Part shown: piece by piece, positions 33,683 to 43,529 of the stretch
Layout of the letters: each line of letters starts with the position of its first letter
Position numbering within the stretch: position 1 is the stretch's first letter
Source: UBA1952 sp965246765
GTDB taxonomy: Bacteria > Bacteroidota > Bacteroidia > Chitinophagales > Chitinophagaceae
Assembly: GCA_965246765.1 (NCBI GenBank)
Contig: CBDFFJ010000001.1
Span: 186,001-250,000, forward strand
DNA length: 64,000 bases
Direction of reading: 5' to 3'
Made by a program: the position numbers and the translations under genes
The notes under the pieces: generated by a model
The model's database searches: none
What the model was told of the DNA's origin: nothing
The model's input: only the letters and a program-made list of their open reading frames with translations

Positions 33683-33744
33683 TTCCAACGCGCAGCATCC
33701 AACATTCCAACGCGCGCAGCGCATCCAACGCGAAGCATCCAACA
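33683..33744. repeat. Short tandem leader repeat (TCCAACGCG family)
   Basis: TCCAACGCGCAGCA, TCCAACAT, TCCAACGCGCGCAGCGCA, TCCAACGCGAAGCA and TCCAACAC run in series directly before ATG 33753. A second doublet, ATAGACAAAAG, occurs just upstream near 33644 and 33658. Such leader repeats often vary in copy number. No clear promoter box is seen. Confidence 0.6.
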
Positions 33745-33752
33745 CCCCCACC

Positions 33753-36700
33753 ATGCTCAAAGCCATCCACAACATCGGCGACTACTTTTCCACCGCCTAC
33801 TTTGACGAGGACTTTACCCGCAAGGTGCTGGACAAAACCGGCTACGATGCCGAGAGTATCAAAGACTTCAACAAGCGCCTCTCGCCGCTCAAGGAGCGCT
33901 ACTACCGCTACAAGCAGGGCATCATAGAAGGCCGCCTGCGCACCAAAGACAAGATAGCCGCCACCCACGATTTTCATTCAGTGCTGCTCACCGCCCTGGG
34001 CTACGAGGCTGCAAATGCTTACCCGCAGCTATTCCACCTTACCGAGCACGATGTGCTGCCTGTGCGCCACATCCTCTACCGGGGCGATGGCACCGCGCGG
34101 CTGATGATAATGGAGATGCAGCCCCTCATTGCCGAAGGCGATACCGTGCCCGACGGCCTCTTTGAGCAGCGCTACCACGAAGAGAGCGAAACGCCCGCAG
34201 CCGCCGCCCGCTACCACCGCAGCCAGTGGAGCGAGGTCTTCACTGTGCCCGATGGGCTGCGCATATCGCCCTCTAAAATCAACGGCGCGGTGTCGGAGCT
34301 TTTCCTGCTGCCGCCGCACCTGCGACCGGCCTACATCCTGTTGCTGGCGGGCAATACCGTCTTTTTGCTGGAAAGCGAAAAGTGGTTTCGTGGCGCTTAC
34401 CTGCAGATAGACCTGGAAGAGCTTTTTACCGAAGCCACCGCCAGCCGCAGCGCCAACTATTACGCGCTCGCTTACTTCTTGCTGGCTAAGGAAAGCCTTG
34501 CGCCCGACGGCGCCGCCGTACTGCTGGACGGCCTGGACGAAGACAGCCACAAGAGCGCCTACGCCGTTACCAAAGACCTGAAGGAAGGCATCATCCACGC
34601 CGTGGAAGCCCTGGCCAATGAAGCGCTGCATTACCGCAAGACCGTGCTGGGCGAGGATTTTGACGAGACCGACGATGCCTTTGAGGGCGAGATGAAGGAC
34701 GACTGCCTTACCATCGTCTATCGGCTGCTCTTTGTGTTTTATGCCGAGAGCCGCGAAGACTTAGACATCCTGCCCGCCGCCGACCGGGGCTATGCCCGCG
34801 GCTACAGCTTAGAGATGCTGCGCGACCTGGAGCAGGTGCCCCTGTACTCGGACAGCGCGCTCAACGGCTACTTTTTTCATGAAAGCCTGAGCCGTCTCTT
34901 TACTGTGCTGGCCAAGGGCTACCGCGAAGGCGAGAACGGCCAGAACAAGAGCTTTAAGGTGCGGCATATAGATTCGCCGCTCTTCAGCAATGCCCGGCTG
35001 AAGCAGCTTCGCGGCGTAAAGTTTCGCAACCGGGTGTGGCAGGATATTATCTGCCGCCTCTCGCTCTCAAAGCAGCAAAAGGGCAAGGCGCGGGGCCGCA
35101 TCTCGTATGCCAACCTCGGCATCAACCAGCTTGGCTCGGTGTACGAAAGCCTGCTGACCTACCGCGGCTTTTATGCAGAGCAGGAGTATATAGAAGTACA
35201 CAAGTCCGGCGAGCCGGGCGAGGGCACCTACCTGGTGCCCCGCGCCCGCCGCGACGATTTTGAAGAAGAAGAAATTCTGAAAAGGAGCGACGACGACCGA
35301 TACGACGCCGTCATCCCCAAAGGTGCTTTTGTGTATCGCCTCTCGGGGCGCGACCGGCAGAAGAGCGCGAGCTACTACACCCCCGAGGTGCTCACCCGCT
35401 GCACCGTGAAGTACACGCTCAAGCCCATCCTTGACAGCTTAGAGCGTGGCGCTATGAAGGCCGATGAGCTGCTGAGCCTGAAGCTGCTGGAGCCCGCCAT
35501 GGGCGCGGCCGCCTTCCACAATGAGATGGTGAACCAGCTTGCCGATGCCTACCTCGCCTACCGACAGCGGGAGCTGGGCCGCCGCGTGCCGCCGGATACC
35601 TACAACGAAGAGCTGCAAAAGGTAAAAGCCTACATAGCCACCAGCAATGTGTATGGCGTGGACCTCAACCCCACGGCCATAGAGCTGGGCCGCCTCTCGC
35701 TCTGGCTCAATGCCATGCACCGCGATATGGAGACGCCCTTCTTTGCGCACCGCCTCGCAGTGGGCAATGCCGTAGTGGGCGCCTGGCTGCGCGTGTATCC
35801 CGCCAAAGCGCTGCTCTATGAAGAAGAAATCGTGCGCGATGCGAAGGGCAAGGAAAAGCGTGTGGCGATGAAAAAAGAATGGTGGGAAAGCGCGCCGCGG
35901 GCACTCGCCTTTAAGCCGGGGCAGGAGCTGGATAAGATACGGCATGGCCGGAAGGAAGGCGAGATTTATCACTTCCTCTTGCCCGATAGGAGCATGGCCC
36001 CTGCCGCCGGCGTAAAGGCGCTGAAGGCCGCGCACGAAGGCGCGAGCAAAGCCGTAACCGCCTGGCGAAAGGCCCTCTGCGAGCCGCTGAAAGCATCGGA
36101 GGGCAAGCGCCTGGAAAGCATCTGCAAAAAGATAGACGAGCTGCTGGCCGCGCACTACCGCTGGGGCCGCACCCTGGCCGCCGAGACGGGCAGCAGCGCC
36201 CCCGTGTGGGAGCAGCGCCGCCGGAGCGAGCAGGGCGCCCTCGCCCTCAAAAGCTATGAGGAAAAGGAACGCCTCGCCGCCGCGCGGGGCCAGCGGGCCG
36301 CGCCCTACTTTAAGCTGAAGCTGGTGATGGACTACTGGTGCGCCCTCTGGTACTGGCCCCTGCCCGATGCCGCCGCCCTGCCCACCCGCGCCGAGTGGTG
36401 GAAGGACGTAGAAACTATATTGGAGCTGGATGCCGATGCGGCGATGCAGGCGGCAGCAGCGGCGCGGAGCGAAGGCGTGCTGCGCGGGCAGGGCGCTATG
36501 TTTGGCGCAGCGCAGCTGAGCATGGTGATGGAAAGCGACAAACCGGTGCAGGCGCGCGACGAACGTTCGCAGGTGAGCAATGAACCTTCGCTGACAGACG
36601 ACGAACGTTTGCTGGCAAGCGACAAAGCTTCGCAGGCGAGCGACAAACAGTTGCACGTGAGCGACGAATGGTTGCAGGGCGGCGACGAACGTTCGCGCGA

Positions 36701-38855
36701 GCGCGACAAGGCTTCGCTTGCGGGCGACGGACATTTGCGCGGCGGCGACGATACGATGGGCATTCTTGCCGAAGCTGCCACTGCGCAGACGGGCGCGCAG
36801 ACCACGCTGTTTGACGACAACCGCCGCCTCGCGCTGGTGCAGACGCTGGCCCGCCGGCATCGCTTCTTTCACCCGCAGCTGGAGTTTCTGGAGGTGTTTT
36901 GGGAGCGCGGCGGCTTTGACCTGATTGCGGGCAACCCGCCCTGGCTGAAGCTGCAGTTTGACGGGCCGGGTATTATCGCCGAGAAGTTTCCTGAAATAGA
37001 AATCCGGAAAACGTCAGCCCCGGAAGTTCGTTTATTGGAGCATGAGTTTTTCAAAGACGCGGTTTTGAAGGATGTTTATCTGGACGAGATGAGCGGAACG
37101 GAAAGCACAGCTGTTTTCCTGAATGCCTACCAGAATTATCCGCTGCTTGCCGGTCAGCAAACTGACCTCTATAAGTGTGTATTGGAAGGTGGGCTCAGTA
37201 TGTTGAACCGGCAAGGCGCTATGGGAATGGTGCATCCGGTGAGCATCTTCAACGACCCAAAAGGGCAGGCTTTGCGCCGGGCAATTTATCCGCGCCTTAG
37301 CTATCACTTCCAGTTTCGGAATGAATATGCTTTGTTCACGGAAACAAACGACCACGGCAGGATGGTCTTTGGAGTGAACATTTACAAGGGAAGCGCAGCG
37401 GAGCAAATTTCCTTCTACAGCATCAACAATCTATTCCATCCCAGCACTATTGATGGATGCTTTGCGCATGATGGACACGGCGTTTGTGGCGGCATCAAGG
37501 CTAAAAATGAAGAAGGGAATTTTACCTGGAATATTAAGCCGCACCGCGACAGGATTGTGATGCTGAATGAACCGCGGTTAAAACTGTTCGCGGAGACTTT
37601 TGAAAATGGCGATGATGGAAAGGTTGCAAAGCTTGTTTCAATACACTCTGCGGCCAATATTCGGGTATTGGAGAAGCTAAACCGTTTTAAGACAACAGTC
37701 AAAAATGTTACTTCAAAAGTATCCGAAGGATGGCACGAAACAAATGATGTAGATGGTGGCGTTATTGCACGCTCTACGCAGTTTCCAAACTGGGGAGAGT
37801 ATGAAATGGTCTATAGTGGCCCCCACTTCTTTGTATCAAATCCGATTTACAAAACGCCCACGGAGGTCTGTATAGAGAATTCGCATTACGACACTATAGA
37901 CGTAGGTAGTATTGTTGAAGATTTCTTTGCCCGCACCAATTACGTTCCTCAAAAATTAGCTGTAGAAGGCCTACGTGCATTTAAGACCGGGAATAAATCA
38001 GAAGAAGGGAATGGTGAATGGAGCCGCTGGGCCGATTACTTCAAAGTTGGCTTCCGAAAAATGCTGAACCAAGCCGGCGAAAGGACTTTGATTGCTGCTA
38101 TTCTTCCGCCAAATACAACACACACCAATGGCGTTATTTCCGTAACCTTTCCCGAAGTTTCAAACCTCATTGAATTATCCAGCCTCGCTTCATCAGTAGT
38201 GCTGGATTTCTTCATGAAAACGGTCGGCGCATCCAATCTCTATGATGGCCGCATCAACTCATTCCCCCTCGGCATCGCCGAAGCCTACAAGCCGCATCTC
38301 TTCGTCCGCACGCTGCTGCTCAACTGCCTCAACAAGCACTACGCCCCGCTCTGGGCATCCGCCTGGCGCCCCGCCTACGCCACCGATGCCTGGAGCCGCG
38401 AAGACGCGCGCCTGAAGCCATTCGCCACCCTTACGCCCGATTGGGCCTGGGGCACGCCGCTGCGCAATGCCTACGAGCGGCGGCAGGCCCTCGTAGAGAT
38501 AGACGTGCTGGCGGCTATGGCTCTCGGCCTCACGCTGGAGGAGCTCATCCTCATCTACAACGTGCAGTTCCCCGTGCTGCAGCAAAACGAGGACGACACC
38601 TGGTACGACGCCGGCGGCCAAATCGTATTCACCTGCAGCAAAGGCCTCAGCGGCGTAGGCCTTGACCGCGCCGACTGGGAGCGCATCCGCCACCTGCCGC
38701 CCGGCGAGGTCTATCGCCACACCATCACCAAAAGCGAGCTGTATGCGGGGCAAGTGATGGAGTATGCCGCGCCGTTTGCGAAGTGTGACAGAGTGGAGGA
38801 TTACCGGGTGGCGTGGGGGCATTTTGAATCATTGATAAACCCTTTAGCCCGATGA
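33753..38855 (+). CDS. Giant N6-adenine methyltransferase-like protein (DrmMI-like)
   Basis: 1700 residues. SYYTPEVLTRCTVKY near 541 introduces the methyltransferase core. Motif I reads LLEPAMGAAAF near 580, unlike the canonical DPACGSGxF: the GxG loop is altered. Motif IV is intact as GNPPWLKL near 1058. Between them (residues 928-1000) are ten heptads coded by 21-bp tandem repeats. The C-terminal 600 residues hold a TaqI-like specificity region. In DISARM, DrmMI marks self DNA; the altered motif I leaves catalysis uncertain. It is one long uninterrupted frame, with stop overlapping the next gene (ATGA). GC content is high at both ends and lower in the middle (37.0-38.2 kb), as if the specificity part were exchanged. 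Confidence 0.8.
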   Translation: MLKAIHNIGDYFSTAYFDEDFTRKVLDKTGYDAESIKDFNKRLSPLKERYYRYKQGIIEGRLRTKDKIAATHDFHSVLLTALGYEAANAYPQLFHLTEHDVLPVRHILYRGDGTARLMIMEMQPLIAEGDTVPDGLFEQRYHEESETPAAAARYHRSQWSEVFTVPDGLRISPSKINGAVSELFLLPPHLRPAYILLLAGNTVFLLESEKWFRGAYLQIDLEELFTEATASRSANYYALAYFLLAKESLAPDGAAVLLDGLDEDSHKSAYAVTKDLKEGIIHAVEALANEALHYRKTVLGEDFDETDDAFEGEMKDDCLTIVYRLLFVFYAESREDLDILPAADRGYARGYSLEMLRDLEQVPLYSDSALNGYFFHESLSRLFTVLAKGYREGENGQNKSFKVRHIDSPLFSNARLKQLRGVKFRNRVWQDIICRLSLSKQQKGKARGRISYANLGINQLGSVYESLLTYRGFYAEQEYIEVHKSGEPGEGTYLVPRARRDDFEEEEILKRSDDDRYDAVIPKGAFVYRLSGRDRQKSASYYTPEVLTRCTVKYTLKPILDSLERGAMKADELLSLKLLEPAMGAAAFHNEMVNQLADAYLAYRQRELGRRVPPDTYNEELQKVKAYIATSNVYGVDLNPTAIELGRLSLWLNAMHRDMETPFFAHRLAVGNAVVGAWLRVYPAKALLYEEEIVRDAKGKEKRVAMKKEWWESAPRALAFKPGQELDKIRHGRKEGEIYHFLLPDRSMAPAAGVKALKAAHEGASKAVTAWRKALCEPLKASEGKRLESICKKIDELLAAHYRWGRTLAAETGSSAPVWEQRRRSEQGALALKSYEEKERLAAARGQRAAPYFKLKLVMDYWCALWYWPLPDAAALPTRAEWWKDVETILELDADAAMQAAAAARSEGVLRGQGAMFGAAQLSMVMESDKPVQARDERSQVSNEPSLTDDERLLASDKASQASDKQLHVSDEWLQGGDERSRERDKASLAGDGHLRGGDDTMGILAEAATAQTGAQTTLFDDNRRLALVQTLARRHRFFHPQLEFLEVFWERGGFDLIAGNPPWLKLQFDGPGIIAEKFPEIEIRKTSAPEVRLLEHEFFKDAVLKDVYLDEMSGTESTAVFLNAYQNYPLLAGQQTDLYKCVLEGGLSMLNRQGAMGMVHPVSIFNDPKGQALRRAIYPRLSYHFQFRNEYALFTETNDHGRMVFGVNIYKGSAAEQISFYSINNLFHPSTIDGCFAHDGHGVCGGIKAKNEEGNFTWNIKPHRDRIVMLNEPRLKLFAETFENGDDGKVAKLVSIHSAANIRVLEKLNRFKTTVKNVTSKVSEGWHETNDVDGGVIARSTQFPNWGEYEMVYSGPHFFVSNPIYKTPTEVCIENSHYDTIDVGSIVEDFFARTNYVPQKLAVEGLRAFKTGNKSEEGNGEWSRWADYFKVGFRKMLNQAGERTLIAAILPPNTTHTNGVISVTFPEVSNLIELSSLASSVVLDFFMKTVGASNLYDGRINSFPLGIAEAYKPHLFVRTLLLNCLNKHYAPLWASAWRPAYATDAWSREDARLKPFATLTPDWAWGTPLRNAYERRQALVEIDVLAAMALGLTLEELILIYNVQFPVLQQNEDDTWYDAGGQIVFTCSKGLSGVGLDRADWERIRHLPPGEVYRHTITKSELYAGQVMEYAAPFAKCDRVEDYRVAWGHFESLINPLAR
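36534..36752 (+). repeat. 21-bp tandem repeat coding ten heptads inside the methyltransferase
   Basis: Ten complete 21-bp units start at 36534 plus multiples of 21, followed by a partial unit. The consensus is about AGCGACGAACGTTCGCAGGCG, coding (S/G/R)D(E/K)RSQ(A/V). Units read SDKPVQA, RDERSQV, SNEPSLT, DDERLLA, SDKASQA, SDKQLHV, SDEWLQG, GDERSRE, RDKASLA and GDGHLRG. The frame is kept. Copy changes would alter linker length without a frameshift. Confidence 0.85.
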
Positions 38856-41800
38856 GCGCGATAACACAGGAAGACGTCAACCAACTGATAGACGATAACG
38901 TCCAGACTTACAAGCGGGTCAGGCGACGTATAGGCGCCGATTATGGCAACGAGCGGAAGCTTACAGCCGATTATAATGGCAGGCAGCTATTGGAGTTGCT
39001 ACAGAATGCCGACGATGCCAAAACTGAAGAAATTAGCATTGAGCTGGACGAGGCTGCATGTACGCTTCGCATTTGCAATAATGGCGAGCCTTTTAGCGCT
39101 GAGGGCCTGGGCTCGTTGATGATTGCCGGTACCAGCAATAAAAACAAGCGTCAGTTTATAGGGAATAAGGGGCTGGGTTTTCGGGCAGTCCTTAATTGGG
39201 TGACGCGTATCCGGATTCTTATCCAGGAATGTGTGCTGGAGTTTTCGCCGGCCATTGCGACGCGCGAGTTTGAGCGGATTGTGCCGGTTAGTGAACGTGC
39301 CGCGCTTATTGCAAAGCAGGAAGATTTACTGCCGGGCACCTCGCCCTTCGCTGTGCTGGCAATACCGGATTTTGGTCCGAATGAGGATAAAGCGCAGACA
39401 TGGAAAACCATCATAGAGCTTAGTTACGCCCCAGATGTTGAAGGTGATATCCTGGAGCAGCTTGAAGACATCAGGCCGGAGGTTCTATTATTCCTGAATC
39501 ATACGAAGCGCATCAGTATCAGCAGGAATGGTGAGGAGGTAGTGTGTCTGCTAAAAACGGTAATGCCGGGAGTAGGTGAAGACCTGCGGGTGCGCGTTAA
39601 TGATGTGGAATGGAACATTCGTGATTCGGGTGAGCTTCAATTTCCGAAAGAAGAAAATAAATATTACCGTTACAAGATTGCCTGGAGGGATGATTTGGCG
39701 GACAAGGTCGCGCTTTTCTATACGTTCTTTCCTACGCGTGTAGAGAGCTATCTGCCCTGCCTGATTCATGGGACTTTTGAGCTGACCTCGGACAGAAACC
39801 ATTTGCAGAAGCATCCGCACAATGATTTAATACTCGGTGAGATTGCTGCTGAGCTGGGCAAATTGGCGACTACCCGGCTTAAGAGCCGTGTGCCAGACTG
39901 GAAAGCTTACTTATTGCTTCATCCATCTTCCTCGCCTGCTGATAAATGGCTCACGCCTTTTTACGAAAGGTTGAAAGGCCAACTGGAGCAATTGGAAGTA
40001 TATCCTTCGGCAGATGGCAGATACTACGCAAAAAGCGCTATTGTATTTTATGGCAATGATTTTTCGGAGTGGGTGGTTCGCAAGAAGTTAGCATCGTTCT
40101 TTCCCCAATTGCTGCTTTCTATTCTGCCGAGCAACTATGAGCTCACACAATTGCACAATTGGAAGGTGTACAACACGCAGGACCTGGTTACCCACATCGG
40201 CAAGGCCTCAGAGGCAATTAAAAACCTAAAGACCCGCTGCGAGCTGATTCGCTTCCTTACGACAGACCGGTTTGCACGCCATAACAAGGCAAAATACCCT
40301 TTGGTATTATCCGACGAAAGCAGCGAGCCGGTGCCCGCCGATATTGCCGTTTTTCTTACGAAGCAGGGTTCTGTAGGCTTGTACCGTATTCCTCCTTACG
40401 TGAAGCTGCGGTTCATTGCGCCTGATTTTTACGCTGCGCTAATAAAAGAATTTGCGCCGGAAATTGCTCGTCAGCGTAAAGGAAACGAGCATCGCTCAAG
40501 GCCGCTCAAGCATATTTTGGGCAGTGTGTTGAATCTTGGCTCAAGCGACATCACAGATGTTGTTGCAGCAATCACACGTGCTTTCAATAAAAAGCGGGAA
40601 GCCAGCTCAAAGCCTGAAACTATAGCGCGCCTGTTCAGGGAATATGTTGGGTGTCTTTATCGCATTTTTTCAGCAAATCCTGAGCGGCGAGGTGTGATAG
40701 ATGAAACAATTTATCTCAGAAATAGAAATGGAGATGCAGTAAAGAGCGAAACACTTTACCTGGGCAATGATTTTCCGACAGGGAAATTGACAGAGAGCTT
40801 GTTTGAAGGCACCTACACAGACGCCGATTATGTAGCAGGTAACCACTTCTGGCAGCTGGAAAAAGGTTTATCGGCTAACCGATTAACAGAGGAGTTTTTT
40901 GTCTGGCTGGGAGTAAACAAGCTGTCACGTATCGTGATGGGGCCGGTACAAGACCGGAACAGAGATAATCTTGGTGAATACGCCGACTATGTCTTCAAAA
41001 ATATTACCCGTCCGAACCAGTTTACTTCAGTAAGGTATCAGGTTAAAACAGTTCAAGGTGTTGATAGACTACTATCGTCAACCGCCTTTAGCCGTGAACG
41101 GTGGCTATTGTGGATTATGATGGAACCCGGCCTTCGCAATCTGCTGCAGGACGATGCAAACGGAGAATCGTTTTCATACTTGTACTTTGGCATACCCAAT
41201 CCAGTTTTCAGGAAGCCTTCATTCTTTAAATATCAACTTGCTAAGGCCGGGCTATTCAAAGATGTTTTTGCGGATGTCGGTATTGCGAAGTTGCTTGGTC
41301 TCAAACCATTCAACACGGAAAATGAATTGTTTAAGAAATGGGGCATTACCAGGACACAGATTTCGGAAACATTGCGACAGTTAGGAGTAATGGTTTCCCT
41401 TTCCGACCTCACGCCAGACAATATTTTCAAGCTTCTAAACAATGCCGGCGAGCAAACTACTTCGCCCAGAAATTTGTATCAAATGGCGCTTGCTTACTTC
41501 AGGCACAGGGATGGTGAAGATTTTAGCGAGCAAAAAAAGGCACTAAAAGTGTGGGCAATCAATAGTGGCGAGCGCCGCTTCCTGCCGGCGGGTGAGGTGT
41601 ACTACACAGACCATGTAACCCTGCCAGAAGTAATCACTGCAGACTTTTGGATGCTTGATTATCCAAGAAAGAAAGGAGAGATGCAGGTTTCCAAATACTT
41701 AGGCGTCCGGACATTCAAAAATCTGACAGTTGGTTTAGTTGGTAAAGGCGTTGCACATGCTGCCGGCAAAGCTTTTCAGGATTGGGTTGAGACTATAAAG

Positions 41801-43528
41801 CCGTACCTGCTGATGTATCGGTTGAATAACATGCGGGAAGATGCAGAAGCCCGCCGCGACTTGCCATCTTTAGACGCAGAAGCAGGTAGTGGCAATGATG
41901 TAGCCAGCGTCTTGAAGCGTGTGAAAATCAATCTCGTTGCAGCAGTATCATATAGGGTAAACAGCGGGCTTTTGCGCCAGTTGAAACCTGGAGAGTTTAT
42001 TCCGACAGGACAAAAAGAATATACTATTTGCGGTACAGAACATTCATCAATAGACGCGCTGAAACAGCATCCAAAATTCTGCGAGGCGTTTGCGGAAATT
42101 ATGTGCATGGCCTTCAACACGCAGAAAAACAAGGAGGATTTCAAAGCAGTTTTTGCCGACAGAAAAGACCTACAGTTCACGAAATACGCCATTGGAATCA
42201 ATTCTCTAAGCGATACATTCCAAGAGGCGCAAAAAATGTTGGGCGTGTCTGACGTTGAGCGGACTTTTTGGAAGTGCGTAGTGAAGTGTAAGGGAATTGA
42301 CCTTCAGGAAAGCGCCATATCACGCGAGGCATTAAACGAACTTCTGGTTTCAACTCTCGGCTACCAACCTGCTATTGTAGCAAATTTGGACTTTGAGCGC
42401 TGGGCAAACACGGACAGCTTTGAACTATTAAAAACCCTTCACCAGAAAACAGGCATCACACTTGAGCAACTGCATCATAATAACGCCCAGTTCCGCGGTT
42501 TAGAGCATTGGCACTTAAATCAATTCTTGCCCCGGACTTTTGATTTGGAGCAGCCATGGAATAACGCTTTATGGAAAAGCCTTGTAAAAAAGGGAACAAA
42601 GCAACAGGAAGCATTCAAGGCCAGGCTTCTTGACTATAATATAATAGCGGGTAAAGTCAGCAAGCAATTAGCTGCAACTCATGCCTTGCAACTGGAGGTT
42701 AATTATCTGCAGAAATTAATGGACGGCATATCAGCCATTTCTGAATTGCAAATAAAACCCGGCAAGGGCAACGAGCCCAATATCAAAAACCTATATGCTG
42801 GTTTACTGGCAGGGGATAATATTTTAGAGGATGAGTTACCATCGCCCGTTCAAAGTCTATTATTCTTTGCAGGCCATGATGAGCGAATCACGGCCGCAAT
42901 AAAGGATATTGTCGCGCAGCGGCAATCGCAAATTGAACCAGACAAGCGTCCATCCAACCCAGGCAATACAACGCCGACTATAGTTCCCGAAGTTCACGAA
43001 GGGAAGTTTGGCGGAGGTGCACTCAATACCCCATTCCAAAGGACGGGTGGGGGTAATAATCGCCGGCCGGCTGTTTATGGCGGTGGTGGCAGTCGCGATG
43101 CAAATAAAATACTCGCTGGTAAAAATGCTGAAGCTTTAGTCCGCAATTATCTCAAGAGCACATATCCAAACGGGGCAGTGCAATGGATGTCCGGCTTTTC
43201 TGATGATACATCCATTACCAAGGACGACACCTTAGGGTATGATATGCGGTACAAAGAAGACATTGAGGCGGAAGACTGGTACTTTGTTGAAGTCAAATCC
43301 GTATCGCAAGAAAGCTTCATTATTACGCGAAACGAGGTGCAGAAAGGTCTTGAGAATAAGTCAGCATATCAGCTTGCTATTATCAAAGATGGAGTGCTGT
43401 ATCTGGATAAGCATTATTTCCTGGATGAGGAGCGCTCAACGGATTTCAGTTCGCTTTTAGCCAAGCCAGGAATACAGCCTTTGGATTTTGAGGTGGCATG
43501 GTTGCCACCGAATGCTAACAACAACTAA
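38852..43528 (+). CDS. Sacsin-like GHKL ATPase with C-terminal DUF3883 (NOV) domain
   Basis: 1558 residues. The N-terminal GHKL ATPase: N box LLELLQNADDAK at 47-57, G1-type RICNNGEPFS at 73-82, and G2 IGNKGLGFRAV at 103-113, the sacsin/HSP90-like form. A long helical and mixed region of about 1200 residues follows with no named domain. A Gly/Pro-rich linker (residues 1375-1425) leads to DUF3883, where YDMRYKED and DWYFVEVKSVS give the D...ExK pattern of PD-(D/E)XK nuclease folds. It overlaps the methyltransferase stop and is followed after one base by the helicase. The context makes it a core part of the DISARM-related operon, perhaps a DNA or damage sensor. Cleavage activity is inferred. Confidence 0.8.
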   Translation: MSAITQEDVNQLIDDNVQTYKRVRRRIGADYGNERKLTADYNGRQLLELLQNADDAKTEEISIELDEAACTLRICNNGEPFSAEGLGSLMIAGTSNKNKRQFIGNKGLGFRAVLNWVTRIRILIQECVLEFSPAIATREFERIVPVSERAALIAKQEDLLPGTSPFAVLAIPDFGPNEDKAQTWKTIIELSYAPDVEGDILEQLEDIRPEVLLFLNHTKRISISRNGEEVVCLLKTVMPGVGEDLRVRVNDVEWNIRDSGELQFPKEENKYYRYKIAWRDDLADKVALFYTFFPTRVESYLPCLIHGTFELTSDRNHLQKHPHNDLILGEIAAELGKLATTRLKSRVPDWKAYLLLHPSSSPADKWLTPFYERLKGQLEQLEVYPSADGRYYAKSAIVFYGNDFSEWVVRKKLASFFPQLLLSILPSNYELTQLHNWKVYNTQDLVTHIGKASEAIKNLKTRCELIRFLTTDRFARHNKAKYPLVLSDESSEPVPADIAVFLTKQGSVGLYRIPPYVKLRFIAPDFYAALIKEFAPEIARQRKGNEHRSRPLKHILGSVLNLGSSDITDVVAAITRAFNKKREASSKPETIARLFREYVGCLYRIFSANPERRGVIDETIYLRNRNGDAVKSETLYLGNDFPTGKLTESLFEGTYTDADYVAGNHFWQLEKGLSANRLTEEFFVWLGVNKLSRIVMGPVQDRNRDNLGEYADYVFKNITRPNQFTSVRYQVKTVQGVDRLLSSTAFSRERWLLWIMMEPGLRNLLQDDANGESFSYLYFGIPNPVFRKPSFFKYQLAKAGLFKDVFADVGIAKLLGLKPFNTENELFKKWGITRTQISETLRQLGVMVSLSDLTPDNIFKLLNNAGEQTTSPRNLYQMALAYFRHRDGEDFSEQKKALKVWAINSGERRFLPAGEVYYTDHVTLPEVITADFWMLDYPRKKGEMQVSKYLGVRTFKNLTVGLVGKGVAHAAGKAFQDWVETIKPYLLMYRLNNMREDAEARRDLPSLDAEAGSGNDVASVLKRVKINLVAAVSYRVNSGLLRQLKPGEFIPTGQKEYTICGTEHSSIDALKQHPKFCEAFAEIMCMAFNTQKNKEDFKAVFADRKDLQFTKYAIGINSLSDTFQEAQKMLGVSDVERTFWKCVVKCKGIDLQESAISREALNELLVSTLGYQPAIVANLDFERWANTDSFELLKTLHQKTGITLEQLHHNNAQFRGLEHWHLNQFLPRTFDLEQPWNNALWKSLVKKGTKQQEAFKARLLDYNIIAGKVSKQLAATHALQLEVNYLQKLMDGISAISELQIKPGKGNEPNIKNLYAGLLAGDNILEDELPSPVQSLLFFAGHDERITAAIKDIVAQRQSQIEPDKRPSNPGNTTPTIVPEVHEGKFGGGALNTPFQRTGGGNNRRPAVYGGGGSRDANKILAGKNAEALVRNYLKSTYPNGAVQWMSGFSDDTSITKDDTLGYDMRYKEDIEAEDWYFVEVKSVSQESFIITRNEVQKGLENKSAYQLAIIKDGVLYLDKHYFLDEERSTDFSSLLAKPGIQPLDFEVAWLPPNANNN

Positions 43529-43529
43529 C

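Noticed and set aside
36534..36752. Regular 21-bp repeats as a possible CRISPR array
   Set aside because: Units are contiguous without spacers, keep a reading frame and lie inside a gene. No cas genes are present.
35439..36872. Long minus-strand open frame of 477 codons opposite the methyltransferase
   Set aside because: It is a shadow of the GC-rich coding strand: composition is repetitive, there is no family pattern, and the plus strand carries clear motifs.
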